From assembly GCA_963969595.1 (NCBI GenBank), contig OZ018411.1, positions 8,496,501 to 8,560,500 of the forward strand: a DNA stretch of 64,000 nucleotides. The letters are read 5' to 3'. The position numbers and the translations under genes were made by a program. Origin of the DNA: Neckera pumila (Eukaryota; Streptophyta; Bryopsida; Hypnales; Neckeraceae). Under the pieces are notes generated by a model, which saw only the letters and a program-made list of their open reading frames with translations, did no database searches and was not told the origin of the DNA. How positions within the stretch are numbered: the first letter of the stretch is position 1; each line of letters starts with the position of its first letter. This document shows positions 1-11,718 of this stretch, piece after piece.

Positions 1-673
1 CCTTCAAATCTAACAAACTTTCCTTATATTACACTTGAATTGTTGCACTAATATTGTTGAAGGAGTTGGTTAAGTTTTGTTGAGTTCTTTTAGTCATACT
101 AATTCTAGAATAAGCCCAAGCACAATGTTCCTTGGCAATGCCACTTTGGAGGGCCTCTATTGTAAGTCTTTTGTCTCACTAACTTGTATATATATATATA
201 TATATTCAAATTTTGCACCAATCAACTTGTACTAACTCATTTTGTGTCGTCAACATTGTGTTGTAACCTCACCTTGTCCAAATTGTTGTGTATTTGTCCC
301 TTGGGTTGTCCTCCATAGCAGAACTTTGAACTTGAGTATTTTAGAAATTGTAAGAATTTTGAAGATGACCAAAATCATGGCAAAGCTTTGGACCTAGGAG
401 TCTAGAAGCGTCCGTTTTGTTTTAAAAAATCCAATTACACGGTGAAGCTTTGGACTTGGGAGTCCAGAAGTGTTGCTTTTGTTTGAAATATCCAATTAGA
501 CGGTGAAGCTTTGGACTCACCTATAGGGAGAAAACTTCCAAAGATGAAGGTCTCTAAGTTGTGATTTAGATATTTCTCCAAAATTAAGTCTCTAAAATTT
601 GTTGAAAACCATCCAAAGATTTATATTCAAATTTAAAAGAGAGGCTACCAAAGAACCACCAAAATTTCTTTGA
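1..673. other. AT-rich intergenic DNA with a short tandem repeat
   Basis: No gene is visible. A TA dinucleotide run lies near 188-206. A 61-bp tandem repeat of about 2.2 copies starts near 383: the word AAGCTTTGGAC recurs at 383, 444 and 505, followed in the first two copies by related GGAGTC(T/C)AGAAG words. Confidence 0.6.
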
Positions 674-2997
674 TTAAGTCATTAGACAAGGGTTAATTAG
701 ATGTAATTATATATTATTTTCTAAAGTAGTATAATTATTCTTGAATGTGATGGACCAATGTAGTCGGTTCCTAAAATGAAAGATAAAGACTATTGCGCAA
801 TTTCTTTTTGACTGACTTATTGTATACAAATAGAAAAAACTTTTACAAACAAATTTAACCAATGGACTAATAAATTTAATCTAATTATCTAAACTACATT
901 TTCATTCATTTATAAAAGATAATTTTTTACATTCTAATTATATTATTTTAAAATAGAATAGTGTAGTGATCCTCATATTTCACCCCATCGTAAAAGTGGA
1001 TAAGTTTATTTTGTATTAAATTTTCTTTTAATATAGATTAAGACATAAGATAATTTACTTCAATTGGCAATGTCAATAGTTAATACGATACGTTCACACA
1101 AATTTAAAAAATGTTTTGATTATTAAATAATCTATATTTTTAATTAAATTTTTTTATTTATCCTCAAAAAAATAGTTCAATTTATTTTTTCAAATTATTT
1201 AAAATATTTATTATTGATGTATATTTACTATCTTTGTAGATAAAATGTCTTAAGGAAATAGGAAAAATTTGATTTTCAGGTCTATGAATTAGGAATTGTA
1301 ATTGCTTTTCCTTATGATGCATGATGTATATAATCAACAATACTTTACCAACTAAACCTTAAACCCTAAAAGATCTAAAACTTACAAGTCAACCATACAA
1401 AATGAATGTAGTAATCATTGAAATGTATGGCTTGAAATCCTACAAATTTGATTCATTTTTGCTTAATTTGGAAAATGTACAAGTTTCATGGACTTCAATT
1501 TTAAAAAGTGATATGGCCAATTTAATTAAACTTTGACACTCCAAAGTTTAGAAATAAGATTGAGAACAAAAATAGCTTAGACAAAAATATATAGAATACC
1601 TTGGAAGATTTGTCAAATAGTATTCTCAATGATTGGTTGTATATCTTTTCTTTTAATGCAAAATATTAAATAAGAGATCTTGACAAAACATTGGAAGATC
1701 TATACAAAACTTTCAAAGGTCTATACAAAACATCAATAGATTCATGATAGTCCTTCAAAATCAAGAATCCTTTCTATGTTCGACAAATATAGTCTATAGA
1801 ATACAAATTCATCTTATTCACAATTAATTCATAACTTAATATCAAAGGCAAGGAATCATTCTGTATATGAGAAATATAATGTATTTTGGACTTTGCAGTT
1901 TGAATAGATAAAACATTACCATTTTGGATCAAAAAAGAAAAAAAAAAGTTCATTTGACAAGTGTTGGCTAGTAAATACTATGATGTAATAAATTCTTCAT
2001 TATAAAGAGCATCTATAGTTTAATCTATATAAAATCTAAAATTAATTAAATATGGGTTCAAATATTAGTACATGCAAAACATTGAGAGATCTTCAATGTT
2101 TATTCTTTTTTGAGTTTGGATTGTCTATATTTTAAAACATATAGCAAGCTTTAGATTTTTTAGGGTTTAAGGTTTAGTTGGTAAAGTATTGTTGATTATA
2201 TACATCATCGTAAGGAAAAGCAATTATAATTCCTAAATTTGTTAATTATGTAAATTAATAAAGTAATAGTGGATGAAATCTTCAGAATGTGGATCCCTAA
2301 TTTATGCATCTCCAAACTTGTATAAATTTATTTTTATGTCAATGGATCAATATTTAAAAAACTTCTTGATTTCTATCATAGACCTAAAAATCAAATTTTT
2401 CCTATTTCCTTAAGACATTTTATCTACAAAGATAGTAATTATACATCAATAATAAATATTTTAAATAATTTGAAAAAATAAATTGAACTATTTTTTTGAG
2501 GATAAATAAAAAAATTTAATTAAAAATATAGATTATTCAATAATCAAAACATTTTTTAAATTTGTGTGAACGTATTGTATTAACTATTGACATTGCCAAT
2601 TGAAGTAAATTATCTTATGTCTTAATCTATATTAAAAGAAAATTTAATACAAAATAAACTTATCCACTTTTACGATGGGGTGAAATATGAGGATCACTAC
2701 ACTATTCTATTTTAAAATAATATAATTAGAATGTAAAAAATTATCTTTTATAAATGAATAAAAATGTAGTTTGGATTATTAGATTCAATTGTAATTTTTA
2801 ATTAGTCCATTGGTTAAGTTTGTTTATAATTTTTTTTTCTATTTGTATACAATAAGTTATTCAAAAAAGAACTGCCCAATAATCCTTATCTTTCATTTTA
2901 GGAACCGACTACACTGGTCCATCACATTCAAGAATAGTTACATCACTTTAGAAATAATATACAACTATGTCTAATTAACCCCTAGCTAATGACTTAA
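674..2997. mobile_element. Fold-back (long inverted repeat) element
   Basis: Two long arms are near-perfect reverse complements. The left arm is about 674-1381 and the right about 2145-2997, with a roughly 760-bp AT-rich loop. The outer ends read TTAAGTCATTAG and CTAATGACTTAA. Shared blocks include the word GGAACCGACTACA in the right arm, whose complement lies in the left, and GTATTGTTGATTATA near the inner ends. The right arm carries about 125 extra bases (around 2245-2370). No coding capacity is seen. The right end shares its terminal TTAA with the next element. A fold-back or long-TIR DNA transposon is the likely class. The transcript would form a long hairpin, a possible small-RNA source (inference). 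Confidence 0.85.
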
Positions 2998-4093
2998 CCC
3001 CTAAAGTTCCATGGCTATCTTCTCACCGAAAACACTTGAAAACTGCCATTTTTAGTACAAATATCCAATTTTTGAAAAAAGAATTTTGACATATGTAAAC
3101 ATAGGATCTTGTAGTATGGTGACTTGAGAACATTTGTTAAAAATTTCAGGAATTTCCACCGCGTGGATTGCAAGATATAAGCATTCAAATTCACTAAAAC
3201 CATTTTTTTGGCCCTGCAAAAAACAAGGCGGCAGCACTTCACAAGCTCGTTTTTTGATGAAAAAATGTCCAAAATGATGGTGCTTTTTATAATTCTTTTT
3301 CCTAGATAAGTTGGCTACATGCTTGAAATTTTTTACTTCATTTGGAATTGTACAACACATAGAAAAAAAATAGTAAGTGGATAGTAGTAGAGAATGATTC
3401 AAAATACTAAATTGTCAAGAATTTAATTATGGAATTGAAAAATGCAAATCCCAATGGTGGCAATGTTGTAATAAATAATCTACATCCTAGGATTTTATTT
3501 TTTTCAAAAAATATTGAGAATTGAGTAAGATAAAAGACTTCAAAGGTTATTTTAAAGTAGTGAATCCATAACTGCCCGCAAACTTCAAATCTTCATAACT
3601 TTTGATTCATTGATCAAAATGAGGTGATTCAAACCTTTTAACCTATATATACCTCTAGAAAACCAATTTCAAATTTTTGTTTTTGAAAAAAGTGATTTTT
3701 TTTATCTGCCCAAATTGCCCAGTTACAAAAAAGTAACATATTAGGCCATAACTTTTGACTCGTATTTCCAAATGTCATGAAATTTGGTGCATATGAAAGA
3801 TATTCCTTGCCCCCACATTTTATTAAAATTTCAGTCAAAAAAATGGAAATCTCTAGTCGTACATACCTGCCCAAAAATTCTATACGGCCGAAAAACGCAT
3901 GTTGGTCCTTTAGGGGTTAATCAAGGAAATTCTGGTGGCTCTTTGGTTGTGAAATTTAGTGTTTATGAAAGATATTCCTTGCCCCCACATTCTATTAAAA
4001 TATGGGCCCAAAATATAGAAATCTCTAGTCACACGTATCTACCCAAAAAAAATTATGTAGCCAAGAAAGGCATGTTGGTCCTTCAGGGGTTAA
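2994..4093 (+). mobile_element. TTAA-flanked non-autonomous element, copy 1 (piggyBac-like)
   Basis: It starts TTAACCCCTAAAG and ends CTTCAGGGGTTAA, so the terminal inverted repeats point inward from TTAA on both sides. The left subterminal region matches the other long copies: ACTTGAAAACTGCC, as in copies at 26077 and 44644. There is no transposase. The last 140 bp or so are present twice (about 3781-3920 and 3951-4093), and the internal copy also ends in CCTTTAGGGGTTAA, so the element has either a duplicated 3' end or a second insertion at its own TTAA. Short ORFs inside are not convincing. Confidence 0.75.
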
Positions 4094-4435
4094 TGAAAAT
4101 TTAAAAATCTAGAATCCACATTGAAATGGTAGTCCTTATAATAAAAAATAGCCTAGACATTAACCCTAAATATACATTGAAAGTTTATAATTCTCTCTTG
4201 TATTGCATATATTCTTTGGAATTTCTGCAAAAAAAAATAAAAAAGATTTTTTGTGTTCAATTTATTGTTTGTAAGCATTGTTTGTAGTTCTATGACTATT
4301 GTAGATGAAGTTAAATATGACAACACTCAAATTAAAATGTGCATTTTATTGTTAACAATGAATTAAATGTATACAATTTTGGTGCTCAATTATTCTATCA
4401 CTTTTGAATGTATTTGAAACTAAAATCTGTCCAAT

Positions 4436-4575
4436 CACTACAAAAAACCCGTGTCCGAATTGACATGTCCTAATTGACTAAAATGTCTGAATTGACAAAA
4501 TTCTGTCAAAAAAATGTCTGAATTGACAAAAAAATGACAAAAACATGTCCGAATTGACACTATTTCCTTGTAATG
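4436..4575. mobile_element. CACTA-type MITE (140 bp)
   Basis: Ends are CACTACAAAAAAC and CCTTGTAATG (one degenerate base), flanked by a perfect AAT direct repeat (4433-4435 and 4576-4578). The body is made of GTC(C/T)GAATTGACA words in both spacing and order like those of the copy at 59609-59780. Too small to code for protein. En/Spm (CACTA) elements make 3-bp target duplications, which fits. Confidence 0.85.
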
Positions 4576-5027
4576 AATATATACATATTAAGGAGATTTA
4601 TTGAGAATATGATTAGCAATTTGGTACATTTGTACAGAACCTTGAAAGTTTTGTATAGAATATCAAAATGTATATGTCCTTCAACCTATATGTACTTGAT
4701 GGTTAATTTAATTTACAAAATTTGTCTACAATTAAAAGAAAGTCTACATTTTACTAAACCATTACAAAAAATATCTAACTAAAAGGTACATTTCAATGAC
4801 TACAATCAAATTAAGGAGTATATTTTTAACAGAGCCTTGCTATATGTTTTACATAAAGAGTCACGTATATGTAATGTCACATCATTAAACCCCGCCCAAA
4901 AAAAAGTCACAAACTAAACGTAAGTTAATCCCGCCACTTCTACAATTCTCTCTTCTCTCTTTCTACTGTCTTCACTATACTTAATTCATAGTTGAATTAT
5001 GTGCCCAATTCTCTTCCCTTAGAAGCA
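4576..5027. other. Intergenic, no gene seen
   Basis: AT-rich in the first 280 bases, then a CT-rich stretch (TCTCTCTTCTCTCTTTC near 4945) just before the proline-rich ORF. A CT-rich leader is common in plant 5' UTRs, but no promoter element can be assigned. Confidence 0.4.
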
Positions 5028-5638
5028 ATGGCAGTGAGTCTAAAGGATATCTTGGTGCCGGTGTTGATCACCATCCTTTGAGATGTTGGCAGAAGGACGT
5101 TTTGGAGAGATGTTTCTAAGCTCTGGCTTGGAGTCCTGCACCAAGTCGGATTGGAAGAGTCAAATGAAGCAACAAATTCTGAACTAGAAAAACTTTCTAC
5201 CACATTTACAAATGCTATGAATACTTTAAGAGCTCGCAGTTGTAAGCTCTAACTATTTAGACTACTCTTCTATTGTTTGATTTTCCTAAAGACTACAACA
5301 TTTAATGATTCTTTTATGTTTCAGAAGGTACCTCCCATGTGTCTGCTGCTCCAACTCAGAGGCCGCAGACTCCAACTACTGCACCAACTCGGAGGCCGCA
5401 TGTTCCAACTGCTGCGCCACCTCTGAGGCTGTAGGCTCCAATTGGTGCGTCTCCTGCACCAACTCCACCAACTCCAAGGCCGCAGGCTCCAACTGCAAGG
5501 AGAGTTTTACAGACTGCAACTCCGAGGAGGACAACTCGAGTTGCAAGATTGCCAACTATTCTCAGACCGCTGCCACCTATTCTTAGACCTATAATCATTG
5601 AGATACTTGAAATTTTACACACTAAAATATTAGAGTAA
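5028..5638 (+). pseudogene. Degenerate two-exon ORF with proline-rich repeats
   Basis: Unrecognised. Exon 1 (5028-5241) begins MAVSLKDILVPVL and ends at a GTAAGC donor. It has an in-frame TGA at 5079-5081, after which the same frame continues as a plausible helical stretch (EESNEATNSELEKL). Exon 2 (from 5325 or 5328 after a TTTCAG/CAGAAG acceptor) encodes a Pro/Thr/Arg-rich run of imperfect APTxRPQ repeats, is interrupted by TAG at 5432-5434, and closes at TAA 5636-5638. Joining at 5328 keeps the frame, whereas joining at 5325 creates a stop. Two nonsense codons argue for a dead gene. A real short first-exon product of 17 residues is possible but unlikely. Confidence 0.35.
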
Positions 5639-6353
5639 TGCGATTGAGATTGGTAGGATGTATAATTAGATTACTGTGAATTTGGTTTTACATGTGGCTA
5701 AAGAATTAAATTTAGAACAATGCTACTGTGCTCTCCACTCCAAAATTCACAATTAATCTGAAGAATCATTGATTCCTTTCTTAACCTTGAATGTCCAAAT
5801 TAAGTTGGACACAAAGTTGTGGGTAAAACTATGGACAAAGCTGGATATCTCCTACACGAGGTTGAAGTATGCATGCTTAGGGTGGGAATAGGGTGTACCA
5901 TCTATGAGGTCACCATATTGTTGTTCTCTATTTCAATCTCCAGCTGCGCAGCATCCTCCAGTCCTTGCAGGTTCACTAGGAGATCCGCACTTGCTTTTAG
6001 GCCCCCTTTGCACACCGAAACAAATTCCACGTCATAAGCACCAGGTTGTATGAAATATCTCGACTCAAGCAATCCATACCTATGGCTTCAACTGGATTCA
6101 AAAGATGTACTAACCCAAGAATTGAAGTGACAGCAGGCGTGTGGGAAATTTGTAGCCCTTGGATATCCTTGTAAGCATACTCCTACTTCCTGCCAGAAGT
6201 TGATACATGGTTGGAACTGATGTGTCATTGGAACTGAAACAAGACACACATGACACATGACTCAGGATTAGCTCAAGTCACAAGCACATGGTTCATGATT
6301 AACAACAACATTGTATCCTTACCAACATAAAGCAAAAACCAGAGGATCACGTA

Positions 6354-8990
6354 CCAGGACTAAAGAATCCCCTCCATTTGAGAAACCTTGGCGGTTAATG
6401 TGGCTGAATCTTCCACATAAGATACATCTTCGTTGGCAATAAAGGCACTAAGTCACCCGTTGGCACTGACGGCTTCCAACTGGATCTTCCCGAACCCTTG
6501 TTGCACCATAGTAGAATCCTGGCTAGCTATCTCCCTCAGCTTCTTCACGCGCGTTCGAACCTAGTTCAATTCACATCCACGGTTTAGAAATTGTCCATTT
6601 ACGCCATGCTAAATGTCACAGTGATTTACAACTATGCTGTATCCCTGCCAACGTAAGGCAACAACCGGAGGATCACTTTCCAGGACTGAAAAATCCCCTC
6701 CATTCGAGAAACCTTGGCGATTAACACTATTGCATTGCAAATGCTTCTATTATGTTAAAATGTTTATTTCTATGTTATTTTTCTAGGATTTGATTTGTAG
6801 AATCCTATAATTGTAAAGTTTAATTTTTCGTTTTCACTTTAGATTTTAGTATGTCAAACTAGAGTTTTTTTTCTGAATCTTAAGATGAAGAACCGCAGCA
6901 GAAAGATGGAGTGATGTTTTTCTTGGAATTCTATTTTTTTACCTCTATTAGACATATGTTAGATCCTATTTTTCATACTTAGAGTTAGTTTCTAATTTTA
7001 TTTCTTATATGTGAAGTTATAGAAGAAAAAGATAGAGATAATTTATCTTCTAGTTTAACTTTGAGATGATTTATCTTCAAGAAAAAGATAGGGAGTTAGA
7101 TGTGTGGTCAATTATGATGGCCAATGGATATTAGGATAGCCATGTGATGAAAATATGGGTGGTAGTCTATTTAACTTGAATGGTTGAGGTGGAAGATAAG
7201 ATAGTGATCACTTTCATCTTCTTCCTTGTTGTGAGTTTTGAAGAGAGTTTTTTTTTTGAAGAGCCATGGTGTATATTGTATCAAAAATTTTGAAATGAAA
7301 GTTGAAGGAGTTGTGTATCATTATGTTTTATTTATAAATTGATCTTACTTGCTTGAATTGGAATGAGCAATCAAAGATTGTGCTAGTTTGAGTGGAAGGA
7401 GATCTGCTGCCTCTTATGAAGAGGGGCTGAGATTTTGACCAACCATAAAAGACAAAGTGGTCTTTTGTTTGCAATGAAATTTTGAGGGGGTGTAAGAAAT
7501 GTTGTTAGCTTTCTATGAAGCTATCATTCATTCAATTTGGAGTTTATATGAATGAGTTGTGAGTATTGAAGCAAAGGAGGGTCTGCTACCCTCACTTTTA
7601 GAGGCCAAAACTTTGGGCGGCCATTAATATTGAATAGAGTGTTGGAATGAATTGAGATTTGGAGGAAAAATAGAAATTAGTGTTAGCTTTTCAAAAAGCT
7701 ATCACTCATATCATTTGAAGTTTTGAAGAAGCAATGGCACTCATTTAAAGTTCAGCTTTGAAATTGGAGTGAGAGTTGGAGACTTGGAGGAAGATTTGTA
7801 TGTTGTGTGTTGTGGTTTGTGGCTTGTCTTTCATTATACACCATTGTTGTTGTAGGCGGCTTGAGTAAAATTGATGTTTAGCCTCATTTTGTGTCGTGGT
7901 GACGAAGTAGGGTTAATGGCTCACATGGTCGAGACTTGCTTGTTCTCACGGTGAAAGCTAAAGCCTAGTTAGAGCTGGTCACCAGGAGTTTGAATTTTAG
8001 GATTCCATCATTCAGATGGTAGCTCGTATCTGTTCTCCCGTTTTATCTGTCTCGTCTCCCGTATTTTTGTATCCCGACTTTGACCCTTGAGCCAACCTAA
8101 AGCCATACAAAGTAGGCCAACGGGGAGCACTTTCGCGACGGTGTAGAAGATTCAACGATTGAGTTTGAAGATTCGACACAACAATTATTAAGCCAAACCT
8201 AGTTAATAAGATGAATTTGTGAATGACAAATTCATTTGCTTTCATCATCCTTGTTCATTGTAGTATTTGATGAATTGGTGGGTGACAAGTTCAGTTCCCT
8301 TCATCATCTTTAGTTAGGTAGATTGGTGGTTCTACAACAATGTAGAAGATTGTTTTTACACAATTACGACTTCTATTGTTCCCAAGCCATTTCTAGTTGC
8401 AACCAGGGTCCCCGTGATTTCTCGAGGCAAACCTCTTTCTACTCGACAACGCGGTTGAATCTTCCACAGAAGATACATCTGCGTTGGCGATAAAGGCACT
8501 AAGTCACCCGTTGGCACTGATAGCTTCCAATTGGATCTCCCTGGACCCTTGTTGCACCACAATAGAATCTTGGCTAGCTATCTCCCTCAGCTTCTTCACG
8601 CGCATTTGAACCTGGTTCAATTCACATCCACGGTTTAGAGATTGTCCACTTGCACCATGATAAATGTCACAGTGATTTACAACTACGCTGTATCCCTGCC
8701 AACGTAAGGCAACAATCGGAGGATCACGTACCAGGACTAAAGAATCCCCTCCATTCGAAAAACCTTGGCGGTTAACACGGCTAAATCTTCCACAAAAGAT
8801 ACATCTGCGTTGGTGTTAAAGGCATTAAGACGCCCGTTGGCACTGACCGCTTCCAACTGGATCTTCTTGAATCCTTGTTGCACCACAGTAGAATCCTAGC
8901 TAGCTAGCTTCCTCAGCTTCTTCACGGGCGTTTGAACTTGGTTCAATTCACGTCCATGGTTTAGAGATTGTCCACTTGCGCCATGATGAA
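6354..8990 (-). repeat. Interrupted tandem array, unit about 326 bp
   Basis: The word CCAGGACT followed by AATCCCCTCCATT marks unit starts at 6354, 6680 and 8731. Unit 1 is complete (6354-6679). Unit 2 begins at 6680, is broken near 6729 and resumes near 8452. Unit 3 runs from 8731 to about 8990. Identity between units is high, around 90% by eye. The unit holds one coding block of the dead minus-strand gene, so this is an exon-containing amplification rather than a satellite. Confidence 0.8.
6730..8451. mobile_element. Unclassified 1.7-kb insertion in the tandem array
   Basis: Boundaries are set by comparing the broken unit with its intact neighbours: the left flank ends GATTAACAC and the right resumes at AACGCGGTTGAATC. 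AACAC/AACGC could be a 5-bp target duplication with one change. The insert lacks clear terminal repeats and any long ORF. It holds an internal near-tandem duplication of about 175 bp (about 7398-7745) marked by TTAGCTTTCTATGAAGCTA and its diverged copy. It may be a retrotransposon remnant; the class is not determinable here. Confidence 0.45.
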
Positions 8991-9093
8991 TGCACAGCCA
9001 TTCCACGACGAAGATCATATCACGAGTCATGTCCCTTTCTGCGATGCGCTTTGTTACGACTGATTTGAACACTAAGAGTGCCCAGCTCGCCAT

Positions 9094-10031
9094 GCCCTCT
9101 ACACATAAGACATTCTAGAAAATCGCATTACTGACAAGGCTGGTCCAATTCAACAATGCAATTGCCAACATTGCAGTGATGCTTTCCAGGAATCAACGTG
9201 CTCTTTCTTTGCATGATCTTGCGGACAACAAACGTCATTTCAAAGCAGGCGCCTGCCCCTAACTAGGGTAAAGAAACCACATTTGTAATTTGCAACAACC
9301 TAAGAGCTTCAGTTTCTAATTTGACCATTGGATACCGAAGCAAGAGACAACAAAATGCACAAATACAAATCGCTACCTTGATGCTAGACTAAGTAAACCC
9401 CTAAACGTCTCAATCCTTCTCTGAATTTTGCACATTTTTGCTTATATTTTTGTACTGAAACATCATTTACTAGAATTTCATAAATTTGGGCATTAAGAAA
9501 AATTGTCTTTTCTAGATTCAAGTTTTGCATTGGATGAATGAGAACTTAGTTGGATGAAACAATGCCTTGAAGGCATCTATTCATCGTCCAAAATATGGAC
9601 GTCGGAGCCCTTCAGGATTGAGCCATAACAACAGGCCCTCGCATATGGGAGGTGGTGAGGGCTGAGTGCAACGTCGCACAGCCATGCGCGGGCCCCCACC
9701 CCTGGTAGCAAACAGAAGGATCCAGGCTGATTCCGAGGCCACATGGCCTGCCAATTTGACCTCCCACTGCAATGGTTTTTTACCCTTCCCGCCCACCTCA
9801 AGCCAAACGACCGCCCGCATGCAGCAAAAGTTAACTCGCTGGAATTAAAAGCCTGGGTAAATTGTCCGTGAGGGCTATACCCAAGCCTCATTGGCCCTCG
9901 GCTAGGCAAACCCGGCCTTTTTGAGCCTCACGTACGACGTCACACAGCTGACTTTTGCCTCATGTGCGCGGGCCTAACGACAGCCTTGAAAACCCTATTT
10001 GGGTAGTCGAACAAGTACGAGAACGTGCGTT
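9094..10031. other. Intergenic, ISY1 upstream region
   Basis: No gene is recognised. A GC-rich stretch (about 9590-10000) is open for 110 codons on the minus strand, but the product resembles nothing I know and its codon pattern is unconvincing. The region lies directly upstream of ISY1 and may include its promoter. Confidence 0.4.
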
Positions 10032-10141
10032 CACATCCAATTAGGTCTTCATCCATCGTCGTCTCTTTCATCCTGGAGTGACCGAGAGACACATCCAGTT
10101 AGGTCTTCATCCGTCGTCGTCTCTTTCATCCTGGAGTGACC
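10032..10141 (+). repeat. 58-bp tandem duplication upstream of ISY1
   Basis: CACATCCA(A/G)TTAGGTCTTC followed by ATCC(A/G)TCGTCGTC and CATCCTGGAGTGACCG occurs twice, starting at 10032 and 10090, with only a few differences. It ends about 165 bases before the ISY1 start codon, so it probably lies in the promoter or 5' leader. Confidence 0.9.
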
Positions 10142-10306
10142 GGGGTTTTGCAAAGCTTCGGAGGTAGGACAGCTCGGCTCCGAGTTGATTTCATGTGCAT
10201 CCGAATGCTCGCTTGAGACATCCTTTTACAGTTTCTGAAATTTCCTTTATAGATTTTCCTGGTGGTGTAGGCACCTTTGTTTTGGTTTTCAACGGCTGCT
10301 TGCAAC

Positions 10307-11718
10307 ATGGCTCGAAATGAAGAGAAAGCGCAGTCTATGCTTAGTAGGTTTTTGGCGGCTAAGAATGACGAGAAGAAGAAGCCAAAGGAAAAGCGTCCCT
10401 TCCTTGCGTCGGAGTGCCGTGATCTCGCTGACGCTGATAAATGGAGGCAACAGATTATTCGTGAAATCGGTCGGAAGGTAATGGACATCCAGAACCCAGG
10501 GCTTGGGGAACATCGCATTCGAGACTTGAATGATGAAATTAATAAGTTGATTCGTGAGAAAGGGCATTGGGAGACAAGGATTTTGGAGCTTGGAGGACCG
10601 AATTATGCGAAAACTGCTCCGAAGATCACTGGCGAGGATGGCAAAGAGGTAATTGCCAAACCCTAAAACCAGTGCTACTGGAAAATTTTGAATATTCTTG
10701 CTTTTCAATTGCGTTTTTGATTGCCTACACTGGGTTTTGTTCGATTCTTTTTTTAAATCTCTGTTTCTTAAGCAGCGAGTACACACTTCAAGATCGTTAA
10801 ACTTTAAGATCGTTGCGATTATTACAGAGTAAGAAACCGGAGAACGAAAATTCTCCGATTTCTGGGACGCTGCCTTAACCCTAAGCCAATGTTTGATTCA
10901 TGTGAGTATTCTGAGATTATGTGTTACTTTGCCCTAAACAATGGCCTATGTCTGTAGGTGGACATTGCAAGTGGGAAAGGCATGGGCTACAAGTATTTTG
11001 GGGCCGCGAAACAGCTGCCAGGAGTCAAAGAGCTCTTCGAGTTACCACCGGAAATAAAGAAGAAACGGAATCGGTATGAAATGTACAAGCGTATTGACAT
11101 GGACTATTATGGATTTCGTGATGACGAGGATGGCGTTCTCGAAAATTTAGAAAGGGATGCAGAGAAGGAGATGCGTGCTACGGCCATTGAGGAATGGGAA
11201 AGAATAGAAACCGTAAAAGCTGAAGCCCGCAAGGGTGTCAAAGAGGTGAGATTTTCAGCTTGATAAATGTTGCAAATGTGTTGGTTTAGGCTGTTTCATT
11301 GATTGTAGATCATACGTACGTAGTCACTGAGTATTTGAGACCTAGTTGCAGGGTTGAAGATCATGTATATTCTAGATACGTTTGTTTTAACCTGATGTGA
11401 TTTGATCTCTTTCATGTTGATTTCCCTTTGTGTGTACTAAGTGTCGGGATATTGCGGTTGCAGGTTGTTGTTATGAGACCAGAGACAGACGACAGAGATT
11501 ACAACAGCGATTTAAGTGACGAAGAGGTGGACGAGGATGAATCAGAGAGACGACCCAAAAGATTTGAGTTTGTTGCCCACGTGCCACTTCCAGATGAAAG
11601 AGAAATTGAGCGCATGGTCGTAGAAAAGAAGAAGCTAGAACTGCTGAGCAAATATGCAAGTGACGACCTGGTGAACGAGGAGCTGGAAGCAAAGGAGATG
11701 CTGAACATCCATAGATGA
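10307..11718 (+). CDS. ISY1: Pre-mRNA-splicing factor ISY1, three exons, intact
   Basis: ISY1 is a spliceosomal protein associated with the NineTeen (Prp19) complex and acts in the nucleus around catalytic activation. Exons are 10307-10648, 10958-11245 and 11464-11718, with GT..AG introns all in phase 0, giving 294 residues, close to the size usual for the family. The start MARNEEKAQSMLSRFLAAK is the conserved ISY1 N-terminus. The block EIGRKVMDIQNPGLGEHRIR is followed by the GGPNYAKTAPKITGEDGKEV signature, which continues across intron 1 into DIASGKGMGYKYFGAAKQLP, and then KRIDMDYYGFRDDEDG. The C-terminal part is acidic and then helical. The upstream in-frame ATG at 10277 would add ten residues unlike the family, so 10307 is preferred. 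A telo-box-like AAACCCTAAAACC lies early in intron 1. No disabling change is seen. Confidence 0.96.
10649..10957 (+). other. ISY1 intron 1
   Basis: It begins GTAATTGCC and ends TCTGTAG. It includes AAACCCTAAAACC close to the donor, a telo-box-like word often found near the 5' end of plant housekeeping genes. The reading frame is kept across it. Confidence 0.85.

Larger units (their letters stand above)
5850..9093 (-). pseudogene. Dead minus-strand gene with a tandemly amplified exon
   Basis: Unrecognised protein. The 5' part (9093-8896) reads MASWALLVFKSVVTKRIAER, then a helical stretch ending VKKLR. The next block, with ASQDSTVVQQG, then IQLEAVSANG, then VEDSA and AKVSRMEGIL, occurs in three tandem copies (see the repeat entry). 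A final block near 6075-5885 reads FIQPGAYDVEFVSVCKGGLK and continues LLVNLQGLEDAAQLEIEIENN before TAG. Codon-like conservation between copies shows that this was once protein-coding. Copies 1 and 2 share an in-frame TGA (complement of 6453-6455 and 8504-8506) where copy 3 keeps an Arg codon (8830-8832). A 1.7-kb insertion splits copy 2. The product looks helical, perhaps coiled-coil; no function is claimed. Confidence 0.5.

Noticed and set aside
5305..5586. Serine/cysteine-rich frame over the proline-rich exon
   Set aside because: It is the shadow of the APT-RPQ repeat frame; Cys/Ser richness follows from the repeat in another frame.
9577..9909. 110-codon minus-strand ORF in GC-rich DNA
   Set aside because: No known motif, overlaps another open frame, and GC-rich DNA gives long chance frames.
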